This document shows positions 24,841 to 32,667 of a stretch of 64,000 bases of DNA, piece after piece. This DNA is from an uncultured Chloroflexus sp. GTDB lineage: Bacteria; Chloroflexota; Chloroflexia; Chloroflexales; Chloroflexaceae. The notes under the pieces are model-generated. The model saw nothing but the letters and a program-made list of their open reading frames with translations, searched no databases and was not told the DNA's origin. The stretch covers positions 1 through 64,000 of the forward strand of contig NZ_CALFBQ010000001.1 of the NCBI RefSeq assembly GCF_937951745.1. Direction: 5' to 3'. How positions within the stretch are numbered: position 1 is the first letter of the stretch; each line of letters opens with the position of its first letter. The translations under genes were made by a program, and so were the position numbers.

Positions 24841-26976
24841 ATGAAACCTTTGATGACGGATCGGGTGCATTGTCTCCCCAACGACATCTACATTGTGACA
24901 ACAGCAGCCGGCAATGTATTGGTCAACAGTCCGCCGGAGAGCCTGAAATTTCTGTTAGCGCAGGGTTTGCCGCTCCCGGCGTATGTTATCTTGCCGCCAG
25001 ATGCGCCGGCGGGGAGCGAGCCCAGTTCGCGCGGATTTGTGCGGCGCGGGATCAACTACGCCAGTGTGGAATTTTTGATCTATGCCAACTTTTTTGGGCA
25101 GCAGCGCCGGATGACCTTGATTACGGTGACGGCGGCGCAGGCGCGGCGTTTGCGCACGTTGCTGAGCGAAACGATCAACGGCCCGGCAGCACTCGCCGAG
25201 TGGCCGGGGGCATGGTTGCAGCAAGAATGTGAGACGGTAGCGTTCTACCCGCCGCTCGGACGCGCGCCAACCGTTGATGATATGGTGTCGATTGTAGCAT
25301 TGGAGACAGGTGGTGGTGATCTAGGGCCGGTGCAAATCGAGTATGACGGGAGCGATTTTTGCTTCCTTGAGCACGGCGTTGAGATTGCGCGCCTTCCCGC
25401 CGTGATCAATAGTGTGGCCCACCCCTTGGCGGTAGCGCCGCCGCGACCGTTGGTGCGGCAGACGATCACGTTACAGTTTATTGGCGGGAGCGACGGGTTT
25501 GACCCGACCGGAATCACTACCTGTTTTCTAGCCTATCTAGGAGCTGGCCAACCGTTATTATTCGATGCGGCGGCCTATCTCAACGTGCGATTGGCGCATT
25601 TGGGCCTGTCGCCGCGCCAACTTGATTTGGTCATCATCTCGCACCTGCACGAAGATCATATTGCCGGTCTGCCAGAACTTATTCTTACCGGCGGCAAGCG
25701 GGTGCAGTTAGTGACGGCGCAGCCGATCTATCGCTCGTTGTTGCGCGTGCTAGGGGCTATGCTCGATCTGCGGCCGGCGGACGTGGCCGAATTATTCGAC
25801 TTCTACCCGCTTGATCCCGGCCAACCGTTGGACGTGCATGGCTACCGGTTTGAAGCGACCTATGCGGTGCATTCGATCCCGACCATTGCAGTGCGGGTAG
25901 GGGGGATCGGCTACTCGGGCGATATGCGCTACGACGAGGCGTGGTTAGAGCATCTGCATCAGAGCGGCCAGCTCAGCGCCGAGCGGCTGGCCGCTTTGCG
26001 CCAGTTTGCCGAAGGGGTAGAGGTGCTGGTGCATGATATGGGGGGCGGTGCCATTCACACGACGCCGACAGCGCAACTCTTGCGTGAGCTGAGTGCCAAG
26101 AGCCGGCGGTTAGTGTTGGCCCATACCAGTCGCCAAGATTGGGAAGTGGCTGATGAATTGGCTGGCCGGGTGGAAGTGGCGGTGAGCGGGCATGTGGTGG
26201 GGTTAGGAGAAGTTGTGGCCGATGACGAACAGCGCCAGCGGTTTGAGACCCTCACCATTTGCCCGATCTTTGCCCGCTTGCCGGCGGCTGAACGGGCGGA
26301 GCTGGCGGCGCAATGTGCAGTGCTCACCTATCCAGCAGGATGCACCATCGCCCACGAAGGCGATGGCTCAGACGGCAGTGCGTATGTGATCCATCACGGG
26401 ATCGTCGAAATCTTGGTTGGTGGCGAACCGGTGCGGTTGTTGGGGCGCGGCAACAGCTTGGGTGAGCGGGGGGCCTTGATCGGCGAACCGCGCACGAGCA
26501 CGATGCGCGCGCACAGCGAAGCGCAATTGCTGCATATTGCACCTGATCTGTTTACCGGCGTGGCGCGCCGGTTGGGGTTGCATGATGCGTTTGCCCGCGC
26601 CGAATGGTTGTGGCAACAACCGGCGTTGGCGCAGTTACCGTGGGCGACGTTACTCGATCTGGCGCTCGATGTTATGCCGCGTGCCATTCCGGCGGGGACA
26701 ACCCTGTGCCGGCAGGGTGAGCTTGGCGCAACCGGCTATTTGCTGGTGTCAGGGCGATTAGCGTTTACCGGCACGACGACCGGCACCAGCGAGCGAAGCG
26801 GCGATTGCTTTGGGATGCGCGCGGCATTGCGGGGTGAACCGTACCGGATGACGGTGATGGCGCTGACCGACAGCATAGTGTGGATGATTGACGCGCCAGC
26901 ATTGCAACGACACTATCTCATTTACCCCGACCTGTTGCTACACCTGCAAACGATCGATCGGTCGCAGGAGTGGTGA
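24841..26976 (+). CDS. Metallo-beta-lactamase-fold protein with two cyclic-nucleotide-binding domains
   Basis: A 711-residue protein. The first ~200 residues are a divergent domain (VHCLPNDIYIVTTAAGNVLV, then IVALETGGGDLGPVQIEYDG) whose opening recalls a decayed metallo-beta-lactamase strand. The middle holds the true metal site SHLHEDHIAGLPEL (His268, His270, Asp272, His273), YSGDMRYDE and VLAHTSR. Two CAP-like nucleotide-binding domains follow, at roughly 480-585 (FARLPAAERAELAAQCAVL, IHHGIVEILVGG, LGERGALIGEPRTSTMRA) and 595-711. AGGAG stands eight bases before ATG 24841; an upstream in-frame ATG at 24811 lacks this. It may be a cyclic-nucleotide-controlled hydrolase or phosphodiesterase; the substrate is unknown. 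Confidence 0.78.
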   Translation: MKPLMTDRVHCLPNDIYIVTTAAGNVLVNSPPESLKFLLAQGLPLPAYVILPPDAPAGSEPSSRGFVRRGINYASVEFLIYANFFGQQRRMTLITVTAAQARRLRTLLSETINGPAALAEWPGAWLQQECETVAFYPPLGRAPTVDDMVSIVALETGGGDLGPVQIEYDGSDFCFLEHGVEIARLPAVINSVAHPLAVAPPRPLVRQTITLQFIGGSDGFDPTGITTCFLAYLGAGQPLLFDAAAYLNVRLAHLGLSPRQLDLVIISHLHEDHIAGLPELILTGGKRVQLVTAQPIYRSLLRVLGAMLDLRPADVAELFDFYPLDPGQPLDVHGYRFEATYAVHSIPTIAVRVGGIGYSGDMRYDEAWLEHLHQSGQLSAERLAALRQFAEGVEVLVHDMGGGAIHTTPTAQLLRELSAKSRRLVLAHTSRQDWEVADELAGRVEVAVSGHVVGLGEVVADDEQRQRFETLTICPIFARLPAAERAELAAQCAVLTYPAGCTIAHEGDGSDGSAYVIHHGIVEILVGGEPVRLLGRGNSLGERGALIGEPRTSTMRAHSEAQLLHIAPDLFTGVARRLGLHDAFARAEWLWQQPALAQLPWATLLDLALDVMPRAIPAGTTLCRQGELGATGYLLVSGRLAFTGTTTGTSERSGDCFGMRAALRGEPYRMTVMALTDSIVWMIDAPALQRHYLIYPDLLLHLQTIDRSQEW

Positions 26977-27047
26977 GGCGCGCCGTAGCAGCGTGCCAGA
27001 AGCGCATTACGCTGCAGTTAGCGCACTGCGGTGTTTGCGCCAATCAT

Positions 27048-27076
27048 TTGACAAAGTAGGGGGAGCGTAGTATCAT
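27048..27076 (+). promoter_or_regulatory. tRNA promoter
   Basis: A perfect TTGACA at 27048-27053, a 17-base spacer and TATCAT at 27071-27076. The tRNA-Leu gene starts 26 bases after the -10 box. It probably serves both tRNAs, which end before a strong terminator. Confidence 0.8.
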
Positions 27077-27102
27077 ATGGTCGCGTCGGGAAACCGTGCC
27101 AT

Positions 27103-27189
<87 letters not shown>

Positions 27190-27192
27190 TAA

Positions 27193-27266
<74 letters not shown>

Positions 27267-27282
27267 ATAATCTATACTATTG

Positions 27283-27317
27283 CCCCTTCTTCACAATGGT
27301 GTGAAGAAGGGGTTTTT
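27283..27317 (+). terminator. Rho-independent terminator of the tRNA pair
   Basis: CCCCTTCTTCACA pairs perfectly with TGTGAAGAAGGGG across a four-base loop and is followed by five T residues. Confidence 0.92.
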
Positions 27318-27332
27318 CATGGAGTAGTGAGA

Positions 27333-27358
27333 TAGGGGCTGGTTGTAACCTGCCCCTA
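27333..27358. repeat. Palindromic TAGGGGC...GCCCCTA element
   Basis: Arms TAGGGGC (27333-27339) and GCCCCTA (27352-27358) with a further partly paired GG/CC step. It directly abuts the stop codon of the next minus-strand gene, so it may end that transcript. Confidence 0.55.
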
Positions 27359-27811
27359 CTAGCCTACGCGGGTGCCGCAGCTTGGGCAAAAGATCGCGGT
27401 GGCCGGCATCTGAAACCCGCATTGCGGGCATATCTTGGGGCCGGCAGCGGTCGGTGAAGCTTCACTGATCGGTACCGATTGCACGGTAGGCGCTGGCGGC
27501 GGCGTTACTGGGGCAGGCTCGATGTACACCTCATTCTGCGCCTGTTTCAGCTCTTCCTCACGGGCTACTAACGTTGCTCGCAGTTGATCAAGCTTTGCCG
27601 CTAATTCAGCCAAGGTGGGGGCATGAATCTGGCCGGCCCGTTGCAGATCGTAGGCCCGCTGGCCTAATTCCAACAGCTTCTGATCGATCTGGCGTCGCAA
27701 CTCGTTAATCTCCCCTTGCAAGCGGGTGGTCTTCTGAAACTTCTCGGCCTCGAATTTGGCCCGATCACCGACTTGCGAAATGGTTTTACTCAGTTGATCG
27801 AGCAATCCCAT
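27359..27811 (-). CDS. Coiled-coil protein with C-terminal zinc ribbon
   Basis: A 150-residue protein. The N-terminal ~95 residues form a long charged helix or coiled coil (FEAEKFQKTTRLQGEINELR, LAAKLDQLRATLVAREEELK). A Pro-rich linker follows, and the end is a zinc ribbon with two Cys pairs, CPQCGF and CPSCGTRVG. Such small proteins often organise membrane or signalling complexes, but no specific role can be given. A GGAG lies six bases before the ATG at 27811, preferred over the GTG one codon earlier. It stands alone beside the tRNA pair. Confidence 0.78.
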   Translation of the reverse strand: MGLLDQLSKTISQVGDRAKFEAEKFQKTTRLQGEINELRRQIDQKLLELGQRAYDLQRAGQIHAPTLAELAAKLDQLRATLVAREEELKQAQNEVYIEPAPVTPPPAPTVQSVPISEASPTAAGPKICPQCGFQMPATAIFCPSCGTRVG

Positions 27812-28022
27812 CACTATCTCCTTTCTATCGTTTGTCGCTAGCTTTAGTGTAGCATGCGGCGCAAAGCTCTTACCAGTTTGACGATCACGACGGCAATCTG
27901 GATGCGACGTAGCGCAACGACGACATGTAGTAGTCCTAGAGCAAAATCAACCCGTTGTACTATAGACGACGCGCGCAGCATGGCTCTACGATAACAGTGA
28001 CGTAGCCATCGTCCTGAACGCC

Positions 28023-28613
28023 GTGAGGTCTGCCGTGACAGCGATTATGCTTCAAACCCCACCTATTGATCCCCTCAACCAAATCATCACGTTGCTCGAT
28101 CAATTACGCCACCGGTTGCCATTTGCCGAAGAAGAGCTCGTACATCATACCCAGCTACAGGCAATCTTGGCTGAACAGCAAGAGCAAAGCGCGGCGGCAC
28201 TTGCGGCGTGGCGGGCAGCATTAGCGGTGCGTTGGGAGTGTGAGGTGCGCGCGCAACGCTTGTATGCCCATGTGCGCCGGCAAGTGATCGAGGTGGTCGG
28301 CACTGATGCGTCGTACTTGCAACTCTTTGAACCTGACTCGGCGGCGGGGGCGTTGACAGCGACCGATCTGCTCAATAGTTTACGCCGGCTGGCTGCGGTA
28401 CTAAGCTTGATGCATCCCCAACCGCCATTTGCTGAGCAGGCATTGGCAGATCTCACAGCGATGGCGGCTGAGTTGCAAGCAGCGATTATGCATACTGAAC
28501 AGTGTGAAGCGGAGCGACGGCGGGTACAAGCCGAACAACGACTGTTGCTGGAATTGTGCCACCGCTCATACCGGCGCACGCGCCACCGGATCGCTGAACA
28601 CTTGCGCGGGTAG
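28023..28613 (+). CDS. Uncharacterised helical protein
   Basis: A protein of up to 196 residues starting at GTG 28023; an internal ATG at 28047 (MLQTPPIDPLNQ) is an alternative start. It is nearly all helical and rich in Ala, Gln, Leu and Arg (LAEQQEQSAAALAAWRAALA, EQCEAERRRVQAEQRLLLEL), with no signal peptide, membrane helix or known motif. The end (CHRSYRRTRHRIAEHLRG) is strongly basic and could contact nucleic acid or lipid head groups. It converges on the PrsW gene with two bases between stops. I do not recognise the family. Confidence 0.6.
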   Translation: MRSAVTAIMLQTPPIDPLNQIITLLDQLRHRLPFAEEELVHHTQLQAILAEQQEQSAAALAAWRAALAVRWECEVRAQRLYAHVRRQVIEVVGTDASYLQLFEPDSAAGALTATDLLNSLRRLAAVLSLMHPQPPFAEQALADLTAMAAELQAAIMHTEQCEAERRRVQAEQRLLLELCHRSYRRTRHRIAEHLRG

Positions 28614-28615
28614 GT

Positions 28616-29602
28616 CTACACTGCCGGCACCTCAGGGGCGAGTTGCGCAATCTCGCGGCGCAGTTGATTGATGCGGGCGATAGTGTTGCGATGATTGCCG
28701 ACGCCGGTAGCGAGGTGGTGTTTCTTGTGGGCCAGTTCAGCGCATGCTTCATAGAAGCGGCGAGCAGTGGCGCTGCGCGTCCGGTTGCGAAGTTGGCCGC
28801 TGAATGATTTGGCTGCGAAATACTGCGATGGCGAGATAATTCCGGCAGAGACCTCTTCGGCCAAGTACGTTGCAATGTGATGCTGTTCGCGCCGGATTTC
28901 CCAGATCACTAACCCCAAAACGACCACCCACGTTGACCAGTCAACCAGCAGGGTGAGGCCGAGGCCGGTTAAGCCAAATTCACCGGCCAAAAAGACCGCC
29001 ATGGTATTGTGCAAGGCGTGAAGGCAGACGGCGAGCAGCCAGCCGGCAAAGGGCGAGATGAGGCGCACGATGCGGTTGGGGTGCAGGCGAGACATCGCTA
29101 ACCCTAAGCCGATCCATGCGGTATAGACGGCGTGACCCCAGCCGCCCAAAATCACTCTCAGGACAAAGAGCGTGATAAGACCGCCAAACCCATCCTCGGT
29201 ATAGCCGAAAAAGTAGAGGTAGAGCAGATTTTCGGTGGCCGCAAAGCCGAGCGCTGTGATCGCCGCATAGAGCATGCCGTCGAGGCGTGAGTCGAACTCT
29301 TCGGGGAAGGCGAACATAATGATGACGACGGCAATGCCCTTCAAGCTCTCTTCGACAAGTGGCGCGAGCAAAGTTGTGCCGGCCACTTCGGCCGAGGCTT
29401 CGCCGATAAAGATGGCTAACGACGCTTGGACTATTCCCGTCCAGACAATTGCGCCTAAGGTGGCGACAAACGCTCCCCAGAGAAACGCACCGAATAGCAG
29501 GCGGCGCGGCTCTTTTTCAAACCGGTCGAGCCAATAGGCGATGCTGGCGTAGATGAAGGCCGGCACGAAGCTTAGTACAGCCGCAGTGACGAACCCAATC
29601 AT
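28616..29602 (-). CDS. PrsW-family intramembrane metalloprotease
   Basis: A 328-residue polytopic protein with about eight hydrophobic segments. PrsW-type motifs are visible: APLVEESLKGIAV (E-E-x-x-K), FAATENLLYLYFFGY, GGWGHAVYTAWIG (H-A) and LHALHNTMAVF (H-x-x-x-H-N). PrsW in Bacillus cleaves the anti-sigma factor RsiW; the substrate here is unknown. The C-terminal ~90 residues are soluble, with charged helices (SGQLRNRTRSATARRFYEAC, INQLRREIAQLAPE), a cytoplasmic tail longer than the core family. Confidence 0.88.
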   Translation of the reverse strand: MIGFVTAAVLSFVPAFIYASIAYWLDRFEKEPRRLLFGAFLWGAFVATLGAIVWTGIVQASLAIFIGEASAEVAGTTLLAPLVEESLKGIAVVIIMFAFPEEFDSRLDGMLYAAITALGFAATENLLYLYFFGYTEDGFGGLITLFVLRVILGGWGHAVYTAWIGLGLAMSRLHPNRIVRLISPFAGWLLAVCLHALHNTMAVFLAGEFGLTGLGLTLLVDWSTWVVVLGLVIWEIRREQHHIATYLAEEVSAGIISPSQYFAAKSFSGQLRNRTRSATARRFYEACAELAHKKHHLATGVGNHRNTIARINQLRREIAQLAPEVPAV

Positions 29603-29663
29603 AGCACCTCCTCAAGGGCAGGGTATCCAGTTGCATGGGTTAAGTGGGGGCAGCGACTCTCAC

Positions 29664-29706
29664 CCCCAACCCCGCGCTTGGGCAGGGGAGCGGGTAGTGG
29701 TTGGGG
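29664..29706. repeat. Inverted repeat in the PrsW-hisB gap
   Basis: Eight-base arms CCCCAACC (29664-29671) and GGTTGGGG (29699-29706) around a GC-rich centre, in the 150-base gap between two same-strand genes. No gene is seen in the gap. Likely a terminator-like or dispersed intergenic element after hisB. Confidence 0.45.
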
Positions 29707-29752
29707 AATGAGCGCTCGTGGGGGGTTGCGCCCACTATCGATGAACGGAATC

Positions 29753-30370
29753 TTACAAGACCCCCTTCGTGCTCGGTACCGCGCCGCCGAGACGCGGATC
29801 GATGCGGGTGGCGGCATCAAGCGCGCGCCCGCAGGCTTTAAACAGCGCCTCGATCTTGTGGTGGTCGTTGCGCCCGTACAAGATCTGCGCGTGCAGGTTG
29901 AAACGGCCATGAAAGGCGATGCTCTCGAAGAGGTGCGCGATCAGGTCGGTGCCGAGCTGGCCCACGCGCGGCGTAACAAAATCGGCTTGCACCACGCAGT
30001 AGGGCCGCCCGCCCAGATCGATCGCTACCAACGCTAGCGCTTCATCCATCGGCACGAAGCTATGGGCGGTGCGGACAATGCCAGCGCGCGCGCCAAGGGC
30101 TTGATCGATGGCGCGACCCAAACAGATACACACATCTTCGGCGGTATGGTGCTCGTCAACATGCAGATCACCGTGGGCGCGGACGGTGAGGTCAAACAGA
30201 CCGTGGCGTGCCCACAAGGTAAGCATATGGTCGAGGAACCCGATCCCGGTTTGCACATCAGCCTGCCCGCTGCCGTCGATCGTTAGGGTCAGCGAGATAC
30301 TCGTCTCGCCGGTGATGCGATCGATGGTGGTGCGACGGATCTCACTCACTGCGCTGTTGGCTTCGCTCAC
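29753..30370 (-). CDS. hisB: Imidazoleglycerol-phosphate dehydratase
   Basis: A 205-residue HisB of the monofunctional type. The duplicated metal-binding pattern is seen in [16 protein letters not shown] with [14 protein letters not shown] and again in [16 protein letters not shown] with [15 protein letters not shown]. It dehydrates imidazoleglycerol phosphate in histidine synthesis. It overlaps the preceding mazG-like gene by 29 bases and is the last gene of the hisC-hisN-mazG-hisB set. Confidence 0.95.
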   Translation of the reverse strand: MSEANSAVSEIRRTTIDRITGETSISLTLTIDGSGQADVQTGIGFLDHMLTLWARHGLFDLTVRAHGDLHVDEHHTAEDVCICLGRAIDQALGARAGIVRTAHSFVPMDEALALVAIDLGGRPYCVVQADFVTPRVGQLGTDLIAHLFESIAFHGRFNLHAQILYGRNDHHKIEALFKACGRALDAATRIDPRLGGAVPSTKGVL

Positions 30371-30668
30371 TGCTGAATCCTTCCGGGTAGCGGCGGCGCA
30401 ACTTCTCGATATTGGCCGCCATCACTGTGCCGAGCGATATGTCAAGGGTATCGCAGGCCAGCGCCACATACCACAACACATCGCCCAATTCTTTAGTCAG
30501 GGCGTCGCGGTCGAGCGGGTGGCCGTGGAAGAGGTATTTTTTCACCGTGTCGGCAAACTCGCCGGCTTCGCCATTGAGGCCAAGCGCAGCGTTCACCAGC
30601 CGCTCTTGGGGTGACAGGCCGGCGGCCAAGGTGCGCATGGCCAAGCGCTGATAGTCGTCGGCGTTCAT
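30342..30668 (-). CDS. MazG-like nucleotide pyrophosphohydrolase in the his operon
   Basis: A 108-residue all-helical protein. The metal motif is present as [18 protein letters not shown] and [11 protein letters not shown] (E-x-x-E ... E-x-x-D), with [12 protein letters not shown] at the end. This is the NTP-pyrophosphohydrolase fold shared by MazG and HisE. ATG 30668 begins one base before the end of hisN, and the 3' end overlaps hisB, so the gene is locked into the operon. It could clear noncanonical NTPs or serve the HisE step (phosphoribosyl-ATP to AMP); its motif looks closer to MazG-like proteins. Confidence 0.85.
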   Translation of the reverse strand: MNADDYQRLAMRTLAAGLSPQERLVNAALGLNGEAGEFADTVKKYLFHGHPLDRDALTKELGDVLWYVALACDTLDISLGTVMAANIEKLRRRYPEGFSSERSQQRSE

Positions 30669-30669
30669 A

Positions 30670-31449
30670 CTACTCCTCACCAGTAATCAACGCTAAGAGT
30701 TCGGGCAAGACGTGGCGGTTGCTGCCAATGCCTTCGTGATGGTAGATCGTTGGCACGCCTTGCCAATCGGTATATGCACCGCCAGCCTCGGTCAGAATCG
30801 GCAAGAGCGCGGCGGCGTCCCACACATTCATTTGCGGATCGAGCGCGACTTCGGCGCGACCGGTGGCCACCAGCACATAGCCATAGCAATCGCCCCACGT
30901 GCGGAACAGACCGGCGCGGCGCACGATGCGCTGGAAGGCTTCGGCGCGGCCATACTGCTCGTAGCCGTGGGCAATTGTGCCGACGACCAGACTCTCGCGC
31001 AGCGACGAGACGTTGGAAACGCGGCATGGCCGGCCATTCCACGTACATCCCAAACCCTGCGCCGCCGTGACCATTTCGCCGAGGACGGGAATATGGATCA
31101 CGCCGAGCACCGGCTCGCCATCGCGGAGCAGGCCGATCAGGACGCCGTACAACGGCACACCGCGGACAAAACTCTTGGTGCCGTCGATCGGGTCGAGCAC
31201 CCAGCGAAAAGTGGCATGTTCGCTGCCGCTCAGACCATCTTCTTCGCCGAGCACCGCGTGATCGGGGTAGGCAGTGGTAATGGCTGCACGCAGGTAACGT
31301 TCGGCCTCGCGGTCGGCAATCGTCACCGGTGATTCGTCGGCTTTGCGTTCAATCGTGACACCCTGCTGGAAATAGCGCAGGGTAATCTGACCGGCTTCGT
31401 GGGCGATCTGACGGGCAAACACCAGCATAGATTCGAGCGATGCAGTCAT
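30670..31449 (-). CDS. hisN: Histidinol-phosphatase of the inositol-monophosphatase family
   Basis: A 259-residue member of the IMPase superfamily. The metal site is visible in LGEEDG and WVLDPIDGTKSFVRGVPLYG, followed by FRTWGDCYGYVLVATGRAE and MNVWDAAALLPILTEAGG. The pattern D-P-I-D-G-T-K-S-F and W-G-D-C-Y is typical of the HisN branch rather than general inositol phosphatases. It probably dephosphorylates histidinol phosphate, the step after HisC. Its start overlaps the hisC stop by three bases and the mazG-like gene follows directly, supporting the pathway call. Confidence 0.88.
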   Translation of the reverse strand: MTASLESMLVFARQIAHEAGQITLRYFQQGVTIERKADESPVTIADREAERYLRAAITTAYPDHAVLGEEDGLSGSEHATFRWVLDPIDGTKSFVRGVPLYGVLIGLLRDGEPVLGVIHIPVLGEMVTAAQGLGCTWNGRPCRVSNVSSLRESLVVGTIAHGYEQYGRAEAFQRIVRRAGLFRTWGDCYGYVLVATGRAEVALDPQMNVWDAAALLPILTEAGGAYTDWQGVPTIYHHEGIGSNRHVLPELLALITGEE

Positions 31450-32552
31450 TGCGACACCTCGGCGAGGGTAGCGAGCAGAGCATCAGTTTGGGCGGGGGTG
31501 CCAACGCTGATGCGGATATACCCATTGAGCAGCGGGGTGCGGTAATGGCGCACCAGCACGCCGCGCCGTTCGAGCGCGAGCTTGAGTTCGCGGGCATCGC
31601 GCCCCTCAACCCGGCAGAGGATAAAGTTGGCAGCGCTGGGAAAGGGGGTAAGGAAGGGGAAGGCTTGCAAACGGGTAGCGAGCCGTTCGCGTTCGGCGAC
31701 GATGGCTTGCACGCGCTGGTGCAATTCGGCGACCGATTCGAGCGAAGCGATGGCAGCAGCTTGGGCAGCCACCGAGACGTTATACGGCTGCTTAATCTTC
31801 CAGAGCTGCTCGATCAGCCAGCGGGGGAAGAGGCCATAGCCAACGCGCAAACCGGCCAAGCCGGCCCACTTGCTGAAGGTGCGCAGAATTGCCAGATTCG
31901 GATAATGGTCGAGCAGATCACTCGCACCGATCGGTAGCCTGCCCGGTTCGGCAAACTCGACATACGCTTCATCAACCACCACTAGCAAGGGCAATTCGAG
32001 GATGCGCAACAAATCGACGCGCGGCAGCGGGTTGCCGGTAGGGTTGTTGGGAGCGGTGAGGAAAATCGCCTTAGCACCTTGGGCAGCCGCCCGCTCGATC
32101 GCCGGTAGATCGAGGCTAAAGTCAGGCTGGCGGGGGACGGTGATCACCCGCCCGCCGCAGATCCCGGCGTCAAAGCGGTACATACCGAAGGTGGGCGGGC
32201 AATCGATGATCGCGTCGCCGGGGCTGATAATCAAACGCAATACGAGATCGATTAACTCATCGGCGCCGGCCCCGCAGAGAATCTCTTCAGGAGGGCGGCC
32301 CGTGTAGCCGGCTAGCGCCGCGCGCAGCGCAGTGTGTTCAGGGTCGGGATAGATATGGTACGTTGCGGTATGTTGCAACGCTGCTAACGCCGCCGGCACA
32401 GGGCCATACGGATTCTCGTTCGCGTCAAGCTTAACAATCTGCTCAACCGGCAAGCTGAGGCGAGCAGCGAGCACTTCGAGCGGCACTATCGGCGTATACG
32501 CTTCGAGATCGGCAATTTCAGGACGAATAAGGCCGGGCAAAACGGGCGTCAT
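31446..32552 (-). CDS. hisC: Histidinol-phosphate aminotransferase
   Basis: A 368-residue fold-type I PLP enzyme. Typical segments are KLDANENPYGPVP, YHIYPDPEHTALRAALA, LCGAGADELIDL, APNNPTGNPLP, VVDEAYVEFA, the PLP-binding Lys in LRTFSKWAGLAGLRVGYG, and the phosphate-binding Arg in YIRISVGTP. It converts imidazole-acetol phosphate to histidinol phosphate. The ATG at 32552 is chosen because family homology begins there; a longer open frame upstream crosses the divergent promoter. It is the first gene of the his set. Confidence 0.94.
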   Translation of the reverse strand: MTPVLPGLIRPEIADLEAYTPIVPLEVLAARLSLPVEQIVKLDANENPYGPVPAALAALQHTATYHIYPDPEHTALRAALAGYTGRPPEEILCGAGADELIDLVLRLIISPGDAIIDCPPTFGMYRFDAGICGGRVITVPRQPDFSLDLPAIERAAAQGAKAIFLTAPNNPTGNPLPRVDLLRILELPLLVVVDEAYVEFAEPGRLPIGASDLLDHYPNLAILRTFSKWAGLAGLRVGYGLFPRWLIEQLWKIKQPYNVSVAAQAAAIASLESVAELHQRVQAIVAERERLATRLQAFPFLTPFPSAANFILCRVEGRDARELKLALERRGVLVRHYRTPLLNGYIRISVGTPAQTDALLATLAEVSQ

Positions 32553-32596
32553 AATGATTGCTTTTGGTGAATGTGCTGAACTCGTCTTCGGCGAGT

Positions 32597-32631
32597 ATGA
32601 TACCACAGGCGCGGCGGCTGCGTGGTATAAT
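32597..32631. promoter_or_regulatory. Symmetric divergent promoter of hisC and fabF
   Basis: On the plus strand TGG-TATAAT ends at 32631; on the minus strand TGG-TATCAT reads 32605 to 32597. Both are extended -10 boxes lying inside one inverted repeat (ATACCAC at 32600-32606, GTGGTAT at 32622-32628). A dimeric regulator bound at the centre could affect both directions. No good -35 box is seen for either. Confidence 0.6.
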
Positions 32632-32667
32632 TCAGACCTTGAATAATTGCATTGAGGGAGGGACGCC

